From positions 1,116,001 to 1,180,000 of the forward strand of contig NZ_CP099391.1 of NCBI RefSeq assembly GCF_023913515.1: DNA of 64,000 bases, given 5' to 3'. Of the stretch, positions 8,119 through 16,114 are shown in pieces. Position numbers and translations under genes: made by a program. The stretch's first letter is position 1, and each line of letters begins with the position of its first letter. Source of the stretch: Natronococcus sp. CG52. Lineage in GTDB: Archaea > Halobacteriota > Halobacteria > Halobacteriales > Natrialbaceae. The notes under the pieces were generated by a model, which saw nothing but the letters and a program-made list of their open reading frames with translations, searched no databases and was not told the DNA's origin.

Positions 8119-9031
8119 CGAGACGACGGAGACGGACGGCGGCACCGGGGAGAACGATCCGCAGGACGCGATCGACGCGCAGGGGGATCGCCGCCGGGAG
8201 GAACTGGACGATCGAATATTCGAGCACAGCGCCGGCGACGAACAGGAGGGGGTCCCGTTCGTCGGCGCCGGTCCCGGCAACCCGCGGCTGCTGACGGTCG
8301 CCGGGAAGGAGCTTCTCGAGGAGGCCGACCTCGTGGTCCACGCCGGCTCGCTGGTCAACAGCGAACTCCTGGACGAGTACTGCGACCACGCCGAACTCGT
8401 CAACTCCGTGGGGAAAGACCTCGAGGAGCTGATTCCCCTCATGCGGGACGCCTACGAGGAGGGCCAGAACGTGGTTCGGCTCCACAGCGGCGACCCCGCC
8501 ATCTACGGGGCGGCCCTCGAGCAGATGGACGCCTTAGAGTACGAGGGCGTCCCGACCCACTTCGTTCCGGGCGTCACCTCGGCGTTCGCGGCCAGCGCGA
8601 CGCTGCGGACGCAGCTGACGCTCAACGAGGTCTCGAACCACGTCGCGTTCACCCGGCCGCAGGGCAAGACTCTGAGCCCGGAGGAGGACCACATCTCCGA
8701 CTTCGTCGAGATGGGCGACGTGACGACCTGCATCTACCTCGGGACCCACGCGGTCCGGGACACGATGGATCGCCTGCTCGAGGACGGCCACGACCCCGAG
8801 ACGCCGGTCGCGGTGATCTACCACGCCTCCTGGCCGGACGAGGACGTCATCGTCGGCTCGATCGGCGACATCGCGGACAGGGTCGAGGAGGCGGGCTACC
8901 GCGCCTCGGCGCTGGTCGTCATCGGCGACGCCGTGACCGGCGCGGGCTACGAGCGATCCTACCTCTACGGCGACTGGGCCAATCGCGGTTCTTCGGGAAG
9001 TTCGGGCGAGACGGAGGCCAGCGATGACTGA
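8111..9031 (+). CDS. cbiF: Cobalt-precorrin-4 C11-methyltransferase CbiF
   Basis: 306 residues. After an acidic extension of ~45 residues, tetrapyrrole methylase motifs follow: PFVGAGPGNPRLLTVAGKE, then VVHAGSLVN, RLHSGDPAIYGA near residue 125, and THFVPGVTSAFAASATL near residue 150, a pattern specific to CbiF/CobM. It methylates C11 after ring contraction. ATG 8111 overlaps the cbiL stop; the open frame extends further upstream but only through the cbiL tail. A 207-base gap holding a hairpin element separates it from cbiG. Confidence 0.94.
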   Translation: MSDETTETDGGTGENDPQDAIDAQGDRRREELDDRIFEHSAGDEQEGVPFVGAGPGNPRLLTVAGKELLEEADLVVHAGSLVNSELLDEYCDHAELVNSVGKDLEELIPLMRDAYEEGQNVVRLHSGDPAIYGAALEQMDALEYEGVPTHFVPGVTSAFAASATLRTQLTLNEVSNHVAFTRPQGKTLSPEEDHISDFVEMGDVTTCIYLGTHAVRDTMDRLLEDGHDPETPVAVIYHASWPDEDVIVGSIGDIADRVEEAGYRASALVVIGDAVTGAGYERSYLYGDWANRGSSGSSGETEASDD

Positions 9032-9059
9032 GATGTGGCGTAGTCGATACCGCGAACAC

Positions 9060-9172
9060 GGTGAAAGCCCCTGCCTCGCTCGACCGGTTGCGACTCGCTG
9101 CGGTCCTCGCTCCGCTACGGTCCTTGCATCGCCTCACCGGATCGACCGAGGCAGCCCCTTTCAGTCCCACCC
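9060..9172 (+). repeat. Hairpin element, copy A (GAAAGCCCCTG...CAGCCCCTTTCA type)
   Basis: Starts GGTGAAAGCCCCTG and ends GCAGCCCCTTTCAGTCCCACC. Inside, an imperfect stem (9073-9088 with 9136-9152: GCCTCGCTCGACCGGT against ACCGGATCGACCGAGGC) encloses a loop containing GACTCGCTGCGG. It lies between cbiF and cbiG, interrupting an otherwise overlapping operon. Two further copies with the same end motifs but different stem sequences lie at 29543-29651 and 29679-29793. Confidence 0.7.
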
Positions 9173-9238
9173 GGTCGGTGGACTGATCGGGTCGATAGAA
9201 CGTGGACAGGACGATTTCGCTACGAGAGAGGTTTCACA

Positions 9239-10237
9239 ATGAGTTCAGGCAGCAAGAACGCGGACGGGACGGACGACTCGAGCACAGATTCGGACGGCGG
9301 ACACTGCTCCACGCCGGATTCGGACGGCGAGGTGGCCGAAGAGATCGCGATCGTCTCCTTCGGACGGAAGATGGACACCGCCGAGGAGATCAAAGCGGAG
9401 ATCGGCGATCGCTACGAGGCGATCGAGATCCTCGAGTACCACGGCGACGTCTTCGAGGAGCACTGGGGCGAGTACGACTGCTTCATCGGTCTGATGGCCT
9501 CGGGAATCGCGATGCGCAAGACGGCCCACCTGCTCGACGACAAGTGGGACGATCCCGCGATCTGCGTGGTCGACGAGGAACTGACGTGGGCCATCCCGAT
9601 CACGGGCGGTCACCACGGTGCGAACCAGGTCGCACAGGACCTGGCGACGATGGGTGCCGTGCCGGCGATGACGACCGCCTCCGAGGCCGCGGGCAAGCAG
9701 GGCGTCGAGTCCCGAGCGAAGGCGATGGACACCCACGTCGTCAACGGCGACTCGACCGTGAAGACGAACCTCGCCGTCCTCGACGACAACCTCGGTCCCG
9801 TCGCCCGTCTCGACGGACCGCGTGCGGTGCTCGTCGGCGACGACGTAACCGTTCTCAAACGCAACAAGGACGACGGCATCGTGCTCGGAACGGGCAGCGT
9901 CTCCGGGGCGAGCAAGGAGTCGTTCCTCGCCGCCTGGGAGGAAGCGCTCGAGGAGACGGAGTACGACTTCGACGACGTCGAGTTCGTCGGTACCGCGACC
10001 CGGAAGGAAGAGGAGGAGGGACTGCTTGAGGCAGCCCGGGAACTCGACCTCGGCGTCGTCGCCTTCGACAAGGAGACCCTGCTCGCACACGAGGGGCCGA
10101 CGCCCTCGAAGTCCAAGGAGTTGATCGGCTGGCCGGGCGTCTCCGAGGCCTCCGCCATCGCCGGCGGAGCCGAGCGGGAGCTGGTGCTCGAAAAGATCGG
10201 GTACGAGAACGAGGTTACGGTGGCGATCGGTCGATGA
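9239..10237 (+). CDS. cbiG: Cobalt-precorrin-5A hydrolase CbiG
   Basis: 332 residues. It opens the delta-lactone of cobalt-precorrin-5A and releases acetaldehyde. Residues 1-35 are a polar extension with GGHCS. The N-terminal CbiG domain follows (IAIVSFGRKMDTAEEI), then the conserved middle motif DCFIGLMASGIAMRK and PITGGHHGANQVAQDLA near residues 120-135. The C-terminal CbiG domain starts near residue 195 and has VGTATRKEEEEGL and LVVAFDKETLL-like segments plus SEASAIAGG. The stop overlaps the start of cbiH (ATGA). Confidence 0.94.
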   Translation: MSSGSKNADGTDDSSTDSDGGHCSTPDSDGEVAEEIAIVSFGRKMDTAEEIKAEIGDRYEAIEILEYHGDVFEEHWGEYDCFIGLMASGIAMRKTAHLLDDKWDDPAICVVDEELTWAIPITGGHHGANQVAQDLATMGAVPAMTTASEAAGKQGVESRAKAMDTHVVNGDSTVKTNLAVLDDNLGPVARLDGPRAVLVGDDVTVLKRNKDDGIVLGTGSVSGASKESFLAAWEEALEETEYDFDDVEFVGTATRKEEEEGLLEAARELDLGVVAFDKETLLAHEGPTPSKSKELIGWPGVSEASAIAGGAERELVLEKIGYENEVTVAIGR

Positions 10238-11130
10238 GTTCCGACGCCGAACCTGCGGAGACGAGTGCGAACGCCGACCCGACGACCGGGGGCACTCCCG
10301 ACGATCACGGGACCCTCTACGTCGTCGGCATCGGCCCCGGTCTGCCGGATCACATGACGGTGAAGGCCAAACGAGTTATCGAGTCCGCCGACGTCGTCAT
10401 CGCCTCGAGTCTCTATCAGACGTTCCTCCGGGACGACGGCACGCTCCCCTCCGAGGAACGGACCGACGACGAGGGTATCGCCACCCGCGAGGACGGCTTC
10501 GAACAGGAGATCGTTCGCTCAACGATGGGACGCCAGATCGAACTCGCTCAAGCGGCGTTCGACTTCGTCCGCGAGGGGAAAGACGTCGCCCACGTCTCCG
10601 GCGGCGACCCGTCGGTGTACGGTAAGTCCGACCTCGTCTTCAAAATGGCCGAGGAGGAGGACGCAACGGATGTGCCGATCGAGATCGTTCCCGGCCTAAC
10701 CGCAGCACTCGGCGGGTCAGCGAACGTCGGCGCGCCGCTGTGTAACGACTTCTGTACGATCTCGCTGTCGGACAAGTGGCGCGGCTGGGACGAGATCGAG
10801 GAGAAGCTGCGCGCGGCGGCGATCTCGGACTTCGTGATCGTCCTCTACAACTGCTGGCGCAACTACGAGCAGGCGGTCGAGATCGTCCGCGAGGAGCGGA
10901 CCGACGACGCCCGCGTGGCGATCGTCAACGACGCCGGCCGCGCCGACGCCGGCCGGAACGGCGAGAGCGAGTTCATCACCACGCTCGGCGAGGCCGCCGA
11001 CCACGACGACAGGGTGTCGGGGATGGGTACCTCGCTCATCATCGGCAACCACGAGACCGAGACCTGGAGCAACGACGACCGAACGTACCTCGTCACCCCC
11101 CGCGGCGGGCGTGACGTCGACGACTTCTAA
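10234..11130 (+). CDS. cbiH: Cobalt-factor III C17-methyltransferase CbiH (first copy)
   Basis: 298 residues. Tetrapyrrole methylase motifs: LYVVGIGPGLPDHMTVKAKR near residue 30, VVIASSLYQTFL, VAHVSGGDPSVYGKSDL near residue 120, EIVPGLTAALGGSANVGAPLCNDFCTISLSD-type region near residue 145 (the CNDF...SLSD order is characteristic of CbiH/CobJ), and VTPRGG at the end. It methylates C17 and drives ring contraction. The gene overlaps cbiG by 4 bases and is followed by a paralogue 12 bases downstream. Confidence 0.92.
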   Translation: MSSDAEPAETSANADPTTGGTPDDHGTLYVVGIGPGLPDHMTVKAKRVIESADVVIASSLYQTFLRDDGTLPSEERTDDEGIATREDGFEQEIVRSTMGRQIELAQAAFDFVREGKDVAHVSGGDPSVYGKSDLVFKMAEEEDATDVPIEIVPGLTAALGGSANVGAPLCNDFCTISLSDKWRGWDEIEEKLRAAAISDFVIVLYNCWRNYEQAVEIVREERTDDARVAIVNDAGRADAGRNGESEFITTLGEAADHDDRVSGMGTSLIIGNHETETWSNDDRTYLVTPRGGRDVDDF

Positions 11131-11142
11131 CGAGCCACAACC

Positions 11143-12147
11143 ATGAGTACGGATACCAATGCAGACACGGACGCCGAATCGAGTTCGAAGTGCGGCGCAT
11201 CGACGAGCGAAACCGAAACCGAACCTGAGACCGGGACGAACGCCTCCTCGGGATCGAAGTGCGGGGCCTCGAGTTCGTCGTCTTCCGGTTCCAAGTGCGG
11301 CGCGTCGAACTCCGACGACGAGAGCGACTCCCACGAGCAGGAGGTCGGCGCGACCGTCGCCGACTTCGACGCCGAGCCGGGACAGCTGACCGCCGTCGGG
11401 CTCGGTCCCGGCCACCCGGAGGGGATGACCGAGCGCGCCAAGACGGCGCTGCTCGAGGCCGACCACATCGTCGGCTACACGACGTACATCGAGCTGATTC
11501 CCGACGAGATCACCGAGCAGGCCGACGAGATCTACGACACGCCGATGTGCGGCGAGGTCTCCCGCACCGAGGAGTCGATCGACCGCACGCTCGCGGGCAA
11601 CGACGTCGCCATCGTCGGCAGCGGCGATCCCAACGTCTACGCGCTGGCCGGCCTCGCACTGGAGATCCTCGAGTCCAAGGGCGCGACCGCGTCGATGGTC
11701 GAGTTCGACGTCGTGCCGGGCGTCCCGGCCGCCCAGTCCTGCGCGGCGCGGCTGGGCGCGCCGCTGGTCAACGACACCGTCTCGGTTTCGCTGTCGGATC
11801 ACCTCGTCCCGATGCCCGAGATCGAGTCGCGGCTCCACTCCGTCGCGAGCGAGAACTTCACGATCACGGTCTACAACCCGTGGAGCCGCAAGCGCCGGGA
11901 GAACTTCCAGAAGTGTTGTGAGATCCTGCTGACTCACCGCGACGCCGACACGCCGGTCGGCATCGTCCACGGCGCCGGCCGCGAGGACGAACAGGTGATG
12001 ATCACCGAACTCGGCGAACTCGAGGAACTCGGCGAGAGCGAGATAATCGACATGACGACGACGATCGTCGTCGGCACCGAGGACACCTACGTCTGGGACG
12101 ACCGGATGGTCACGCCGCGGGGCTACGAGACGAAGTACGACTACTGA
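11143..12147 (+). CDS. CbiH-like precorrin C17-methyltransferase paralogue with Cys-tagged N-terminus
   Basis: 334 residues. The methylase part (from residue ~75) has LTAVGLGPGHPEGMT, VGYTTYIELIPDEI, IVGSGDPNVYALAG, VVPGVPAAQSCAARLGAPL and VTPRGYETKYDY, so it is clearly of the CbiH/CobJ type and closer to classical CbiH than the first copy. Residues 1-70 are a Ser/Thr/Asp/Glu-rich tail with three exact copies of SKCGAS at 15-20, 38-43 and 50-55, giving three evenly exposed cysteines. Which of the two copies performs C17 methylation is uncertain; in haloarchaea both usually occur together. Followed directly by the ferredoxin gene. Confidence 0.85.
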   Translation: MSTDTNADTDAESSSKCGASTSETETEPETGTNASSGSKCGASSSSSSGSKCGASNSDDESDSHEQEVGATVADFDAEPGQLTAVGLGPGHPEGMTERAKTALLEADHIVGYTTYIELIPDEITEQADEIYDTPMCGEVSRTEESIDRTLAGNDVAIVGSGDPNVYALAGLALEILESKGATASMVEFDVVPGVPAAQSCAARLGAPLVNDTVSVSLSDHLVPMPEIESRLHSVASENFTITVYNPWSRKRRENFQKCCEILLTHRDADTPVGIVHGAGREDEQVMITELGELEELGESEIIDMTTTIVVGTEDTYVWDDRMVTPRGYETKYDY

Positions 12148-12149
12148 TC

Positions 12150-12416
12150 ATGCCGGCCTACCGGATCACCATCGAGAAGGACGCCTGCGACGGCATCTTC
12201 GCCTGCCTGACCCGCGACCCGCGGTTCGTCGAGGGAGAGGACGGCCTCGCGACGATCGACCCCGACGCGGACCCCGTCTACGACTGCGAGGGCGACGTTA
12301 CGGATACCGAACAGCAGGTCGTCGCGACGTTCGACGACGACCGCATCGACGAGGCGAAGCAGGCCGCCGCGGCCTGTCCGACGGACGCGATTATCGTCGA
12401 AGAGGTGGACGAATGA
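12150..12416 (+). CDS. Ferredoxin of the cobalamin operon
   Basis: 88 residues with C13-x5-C19, C46 and a C76-P ligand in AAACPTDAIIVEE. The C-x5-C...CP layout is that of single-cluster [3Fe-4S] or incomplete [4Fe-4S] ferredoxins rather than the usual CxxCxxCxxxCP. It begins 2 bases after cbiH2 and overlaps the next gene by 4 bases (ATGA), so it is part of the operon. It probably supplies electrons to a redox step of the pathway, either Co(II) reduction or a precorrin-6A-type reduction; the partner is not known. Confidence 0.8.
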   Translation: MPAYRITIEKDACDGIFACLTRDPRFVEGEDGLATIDPDADPVYDCEGDVTDTEQQVVATFDDDRIDEAKQAAAACPTDAIIVEEVDE

Positions 12417-13132
12417 GCGAAGCTAACCCCTCGCTCGAGATCGAGGTTCCCGCGGATCCGCTCGGGGGCCACCCTGCGAGCGCGTACCTCTGGGGTCACG
12501 TCGCCGGCAGCGGCGACGTCGGCGATACCGGTATCGAGGTCGTTACCAACGACGAGACCTCCGCACAGGTGCTGGCGGCCGTCGCAGGCGGCGACGTCGA
12601 GCACGACACGAGCAGTCGCGACTACGCCCACGACACCTCGATCACCCGGACGGAGGACGAGTACACGCTCTCGATCGGCGGTGACGAAAGCGAGGGCGGT
12701 GAGAGCGATGGAAACGGCGCTACGGGGCTGCTCGGCCGCAGCAGTGCCCTCGGCCTCCCCGTCGACGGCCGCGGCAACTACCGCTTCGGAGCCTTCTCGA
12801 GCCACGACCGAGAACTGCTTCGGGGGCTACTCGAGGGCTGTGGCACGATCTGCTTCAAGTCCAAGAGCGGCACCGTCGGCATCTCGTTCGTCCACGACGA
12901 CCGGGACCTGCTCGAGCTAACCCGGGAGCTGATCGCCGACTGTCCGGTAGACGCACCCCTCGGCGAGCTTTCCGAGACCTCCTCCGGCGGCTACTGGTTC
13001 GGCGTCGACGACGACGCCGCACCCGCCTTCGGAACGTGGCTCTACGAGAACTGCGAGGAGACCGGCTGCTTCGCCCCGAGCCGCCGCCGAAAGCTCGAGC
13101 GAAGCCTCGAGCAGGCGGAGTCGTACGACTAG
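12413..13132 (+). CDS. Cobalamin-operon protein with two degenerate LAGLIDADG-like repeats
   Basis: 239 residues of unknown function, translationally coupled to the ferredoxin (4-base overlap). Two segments line up with the LAGLIDADG motif: LWGHVAGSG at residues 26-34 and LRGLLEGCG at 136-144. Each is followed by a strand with a hydrophobic-x-hydrophobic pattern and a V(T/H)(N/D)D(E/R) segment (IEVVTNDETSAQVL and ISFVHDDRDLLELT), as in the fold of homing endonucleases and WhiA. The catalytic Asp (eighth position) is Ser33 and Cys143, so nuclease activity is not expected. A non-conserved acidic linker (90-118) joins the halves. Possible roles: operon regulator, or an unassigned enzyme or scaffold of corrin synthesis; the fold reading is my inference. 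Confidence 0.7.
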   Translation: MSEANPSLEIEVPADPLGGHPASAYLWGHVAGSGDVGDTGIEVVTNDETSAQVLAAVAGGDVEHDTSSRDYAHDTSITRTEDEYTLSIGGDESEGGESDGNGATGLLGRSSALGLPVDGRGNYRFGAFSSHDRELLRGLLEGCGTICFKSKSGTVGISFVHDDRDLLELTRELIADCPVDAPLGELSETSSGGYWFGVDDDAAPAFGTWLYENCEETGCFAPSRRRKLERSLEQAESYD

Positions 13133-13164
13133 CGCACCACACCACGCGAATCGAGGACCCACCA

Positions 13165-14403
13165 ATGCATCACACGACCGACGCCGACTCCGGGACCGAC
13201 GCGCTCGCGGCCTTCGACGACGAGGCCGTTCTGCTGATCGGCCACGGCTCCAGGCGCGAGAAGTCGAACGAACAGGTGCGGGAACTGGCCGCCGACCTCG
13301 AGTCCCGGCTCGGGGTTCCGGTCGACGCCGCGTTCCTCGAACTCGCCGAGCCGTCGATCGACGAGGCGTTCGCCGAACTGGCGACGCTCGTCTCCCGGGT
13401 AACGGTCGTCCACTGCTCGCTGTTCGCCGCGAGCCACGTCAAGAACGACGTCCCGCTGGCAATCGAGCGGGGTCGCGCCGCGTACGATCTCGAGATCGAT
13501 AACGGCGCACACCTCGGGATCCATCCGGCGATCCTCGACCTGCTGGACGACCGGGCGGCCGCGGTCGAGCGAGAACTCGGCGTCGACCGCGAGCGCGACG
13601 ACGTCGCCGTCGTCGTCTGCGGCCGGGGCTCGAGCGATCCGGACGCCAACGGCGACGTGCACAAGCTGGCCCGATTACTTTACGAGGGTCGCGAGTTCGA
13701 CCGGGTCGAGGCGTCGTTCGTCGGCGTCACGGAACCGACGCTCGAGGACACCCTCCACGGGCTCTCGAAGCACCGCCCGGAGGCCGTCGTCGTCCTCCCG
13801 TACATGCTCGGCGACGGCGTCCTCACCCAGCGGATCCGGGACTGGACGGCCGACTTCGACGACGAGTATCCCTACGCCGACGCGCTGGCCGGGGACCCGC
13901 TCGGCACGGACTCGCGGCTGCTCGACGTCTTCGCCGATCGCTGGCAGGAAGCGCGGACGGAAAGCGTCGAGATGTCCTGTGACACGTGCAAGTACAAGGT
14001 CGACCTCGAGGGCTACGAGGAGGACGTCGGCGGCGCGCGAGCCATGCTCCGCGCGCTGGCTCACCGGGATGCACACGCCGACCGCGAGGCAGTCGACGAC
14101 GAGCCCCACAGCCACGACGCGCCGGGAAAGCACGTTTCGGTCTGTACGAACCGGACCTGCGCCGACACGGGTTCTCCCGCGGTGCTCGAGCGACTCCGTC
14201 AGGAGGCTCGCGACTCCGACCACTGCGACGCGCGCATCACGCGCTCGTCGTGTCTCGGGCGCTGCGGCGACGGGCCGATGGTCGCCGTCTACCCCGACGG
14301 CGTCTGGTACGGCGATGTCGGCGCGGACGACGCCGAGCGAATCGTCGCCGACCACCTCGACAGGGACCGCGTCGTCAGCGACCTCGTCGATCAGATCCTG
14401 TAG
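13165..14403 (+). CDS. cbiX: Sirohydrochlorin cobaltochelatase CbiX fused to a [2Fe-2S] thioredoxin-like ferredoxin
   Basis: 412 residues. Residues ~20-265 form two CbiX-type chelatase halves, with the metal-site His in LLIGHGSRREKSNEQ and another in VHCSLFAASHVKNDVP; the second half begins at VAVVVCGRGSSDPDAN. Then come C272-x2-C275, a His-rich linker (HAHAD, EPHSHD) and a C-terminal domain with C327-x4-C332 and C363-x3-C367 (SSCLGRCGDGPMVAVYPDGVWYGDV), the ligand pattern of thioredoxin-like [2Fe-2S] ferredoxins. It inserts cobalt early (anaerobic route). The frame is open upstream to 13036, but ATG 13165 is the first start beyond the previous gene. Confidence 0.93.
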   Translation: MHHTTDADSGTDALAAFDDEAVLLIGHGSRREKSNEQVRELAADLESRLGVPVDAAFLELAEPSIDEAFAELATLVSRVTVVHCSLFAASHVKNDVPLAIERGRAAYDLEIDNGAHLGIHPAILDLLDDRAAAVERELGVDRERDDVAVVVCGRGSSDPDANGDVHKLARLLYEGREFDRVEASFVGVTEPTLEDTLHGLSKHRPEAVVVLPYMLGDGVLTQRIRDWTADFDDEYPYADALAGDPLGTDSRLLDVFADRWQEARTESVEMSCDTCKYKVDLEGYEEDVGGARAMLRALAHRDAHADREAVDDEPHSHDAPGKHVSVCTNRTCADTGSPAVLERLRQEARDSDHCDARITRSSCLGRCGDGPMVAVYPDGVWYGDVGADDAERIVADHLDRDRVVSDLVDQIL

Positions 14404-14459
14404 CGTAGTACCGTGCGGCAACCGACCGATCACCATCCGACCAACGACAACGAATCACT

Positions 14460-14831
14460 ATGAGCTGTCACGAGATAGAAGCGGTACGACTCGGACTGAT
14501 GAACGTCCTCGGCGTCGGGGACCGGAGCACCCGCGAACACGCGGAGAAGGAACTCGAGGGACACCTCGAGGGGCCGATCGAAGGCCTCGCCGAGGCCGAG
14601 AGTCTCTCCGGGATCGAACGCCACCTGGACGCCGCGCTGGTCGATCTCGAGGAGGAGGTCGCGGCGATGGACGCGGACGACCCCGAGTACGATTACACGC
14701 GAGGGCGTCTCCTCGAGGTACGAAACGCCGAACGGGCGATCCAGCGCCTGCGCGTCCAGGGCGAGAGCGTCGTCGACGGACTCGGCGAGTCCCACGACGC
14801 GCTCCACGAGACGTTCCCCGTAGAGGAGTAA
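14460..14831 (+). CDS. DUF3209 family protein of the cobalamin cluster
   Basis: 123 residues, predicted nearly all helical, starting MSCHEIEAVRLGLMNVLG. The MSCHEIEA-LRLGLM start and a four-helix pattern fit DUF3209, a family that often lies beside cobalamin genes. No membrane segment. The Cys3-His4 pair at the very N-terminus could be a metal ligand, though this is speculative. It begins 56 bases after cbiX and ends 2 bases before the propeller gene. Confidence 0.75.
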   Translation: MSCHEIEAVRLGLMNVLGVGDRSTREHAEKELEGHLEGPIEGLAEAESLSGIERHLDAALVDLEEEVAAMDADDPEYDYTRGRLLEVRNAERAIQRLRVQGESVVDGLGESHDALHETFPVEE

Positions 14832-14833
14832 GT

Positions 14834-16114
14834 ATGGCAGAGGCAGACACCAAGCACGAACGGGATGCAGCGTTTCGACGGCACCCCCTCGGCGAAATCG
14901 AGAGCGCCCGCAGCCGACACATGTGGACTCGGTCGGCCGTCCACGCGACCGACGACGCCGTCGTCACCGGCCAGTGGAACGGGTCGGTAACGTCGTTCGA
15001 TGCCAACTCGCTCGAGCCTCGGTGGTCCGTCGAGCATCCGGATCACCCGGTCGGGATCGCGACGATCGGAAACGGCGATGACGGAAGCGAGGACACGGTG
15101 GTCGTCGCCGGACGCGGCGAGACGGGATCGATCGCGGCTCTCGACTTCGAGACGGGCGAGACCCGCTGGCGCTACGAGGCGGCCGAAGACGTCGGAACTC
15201 CGGTCAAGGACTCCGTCTTCTACCTGCCCTACGTCGTCGCGCTCGAGACCGACGGTGGAGCGGACGACGACCGACTGTACGCGGCGGCCCGCCGCTACGA
15301 GCGCGACGGTGAAACGCGGCGGTGGTACAGCACGGTCCTCGCGTTCGACGCGGACGGGACGGTCCGCTGGCGCTACGAGACGGACGCCTCACCCATCGCA
15401 CTCGACCTGAGCGACGACGGCGAACGGCTGGCGGTCGGCTACAACCGCTGTATGGGCGAGCACGACAACGGACTGGTCGTTCTCGAGGCCGACACCGGAG
15501 ACCTCGCGTGGACCTGGGACCCCGGAACCGAAGGCGACCGCCGCGTCGGCGACGTCTCGTTCGACGGCGACTCGATCGCGGTCTCGAGTCACGGCGACAA
15601 GCGGGGCTACCTGCTCGGACCCGGCGGCGCCGAGCGGTGGGCCGTCGATCTGGCAGTCAAGACCGAGATCGACGGCGAGACGCTGTACGCCTACCCGAAC
15701 CACGCGTACGCGAACGATGGGCGGGTCGTGTTCGTCACGGGGAACACCTACGCCGAAGGGAGCCGCGAGACGGAGAGCCGGCATCCGAACGAGCACCGGA
15801 TCGCCGCCTTCGACGACGGCGGTGACGTTCTCTGGGACGCAGCAGCAGAGGGGTTCGTCCACGAACTCGCGACCGACGGTGCGACGGTCGTCGCTCCCTG
15901 CGCGCAGAACTTCCGGGTGCGGAACCCCGACGCGCACGCGATCCGCTGGTTCGACCTCGAGGACGGAACCGTCGGACGGAAACGGCTCGAGGGGATCGCC
16001 ACCGGTGCGTCGGTCGACGGCGGGACGGTCGCGGCGATCGAGGAACCCGTCGCGTATCACGACGGAGACGTGACACACGGCGAGTACGCGGTCGTCCTCG
16101 GATGCCCCGAGTAG
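14834..16114 (+). CDS. PQQ/BamB-like beta-propeller protein, last gene of the cobalamin operon
   Basis: 426 residues without a signal peptide or membrane segment, so probably cytoplasmic. Repeating blades are visible as A-DFETGETRWRYE, FDADGTVRWRYET, LEADTGDLAWTWDP, GGAERWAVDLA and FDDGGDVLWDA: about seven repeats of the PQQ-type (W-motif) propeller. One Cys (C205) in YNRCMGEHDNG and a near-terminal VLGCPE stand out. No enzymatic residues can be named. Being 2 bases behind DUF3209 at the end of the cbi operon suggests a binding or scaffolding role in corrin synthesis. Confidence 0.72.
   Translation: MAEADTKHERDAAFRRHPLGEIESARSRHMWTRSAVHATDDAVVTGQWNGSVTSFDANSLEPRWSVEHPDHPVGIATIGNGDDGSEDTVVVAGRGETGSIAALDFETGETRWRYEAAEDVGTPVKDSVFYLPYVVALETDGGADDDRLYAAARRYERDGETRRWYSTVLAFDADGTVRWRYETDASPIALDLSDDGERLAVGYNRCMGEHDNGLVVLEADTGDLAWTWDPGTEGDRRVGDVSFDGDSIAVSSHGDKRGYLLGPGGAERWAVDLAVKTEIDGETLYAYPNHAYANDGRVVFVTGNTYAEGSRETESRHPNEHRIAAFDDGGDVLWDAAAEGFVHELATDGATVVAPCAQNFRVRNPDAHAIRWFDLEDGTVGRKRLEGIATGASVDGGTVAAIEEPVAYHDGDVTHGEYAVVLGCPE

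Noticed and set aside
9032-9238. Cobalamin riboswitch in the cbi region
   Set aside because: The cbiF-cbiG gap holds a palindromic element with relatives elsewhere (29543-29793), and I see no B12-box-like conserved core; haloarchaea are not known to use this riboswitch.
9024-9242. 72-codon frame between cbiF and cbiG
   Set aside because: It only translates the hairpin element (copy A), starting inside the end of cbiF; no independent support for a protein.
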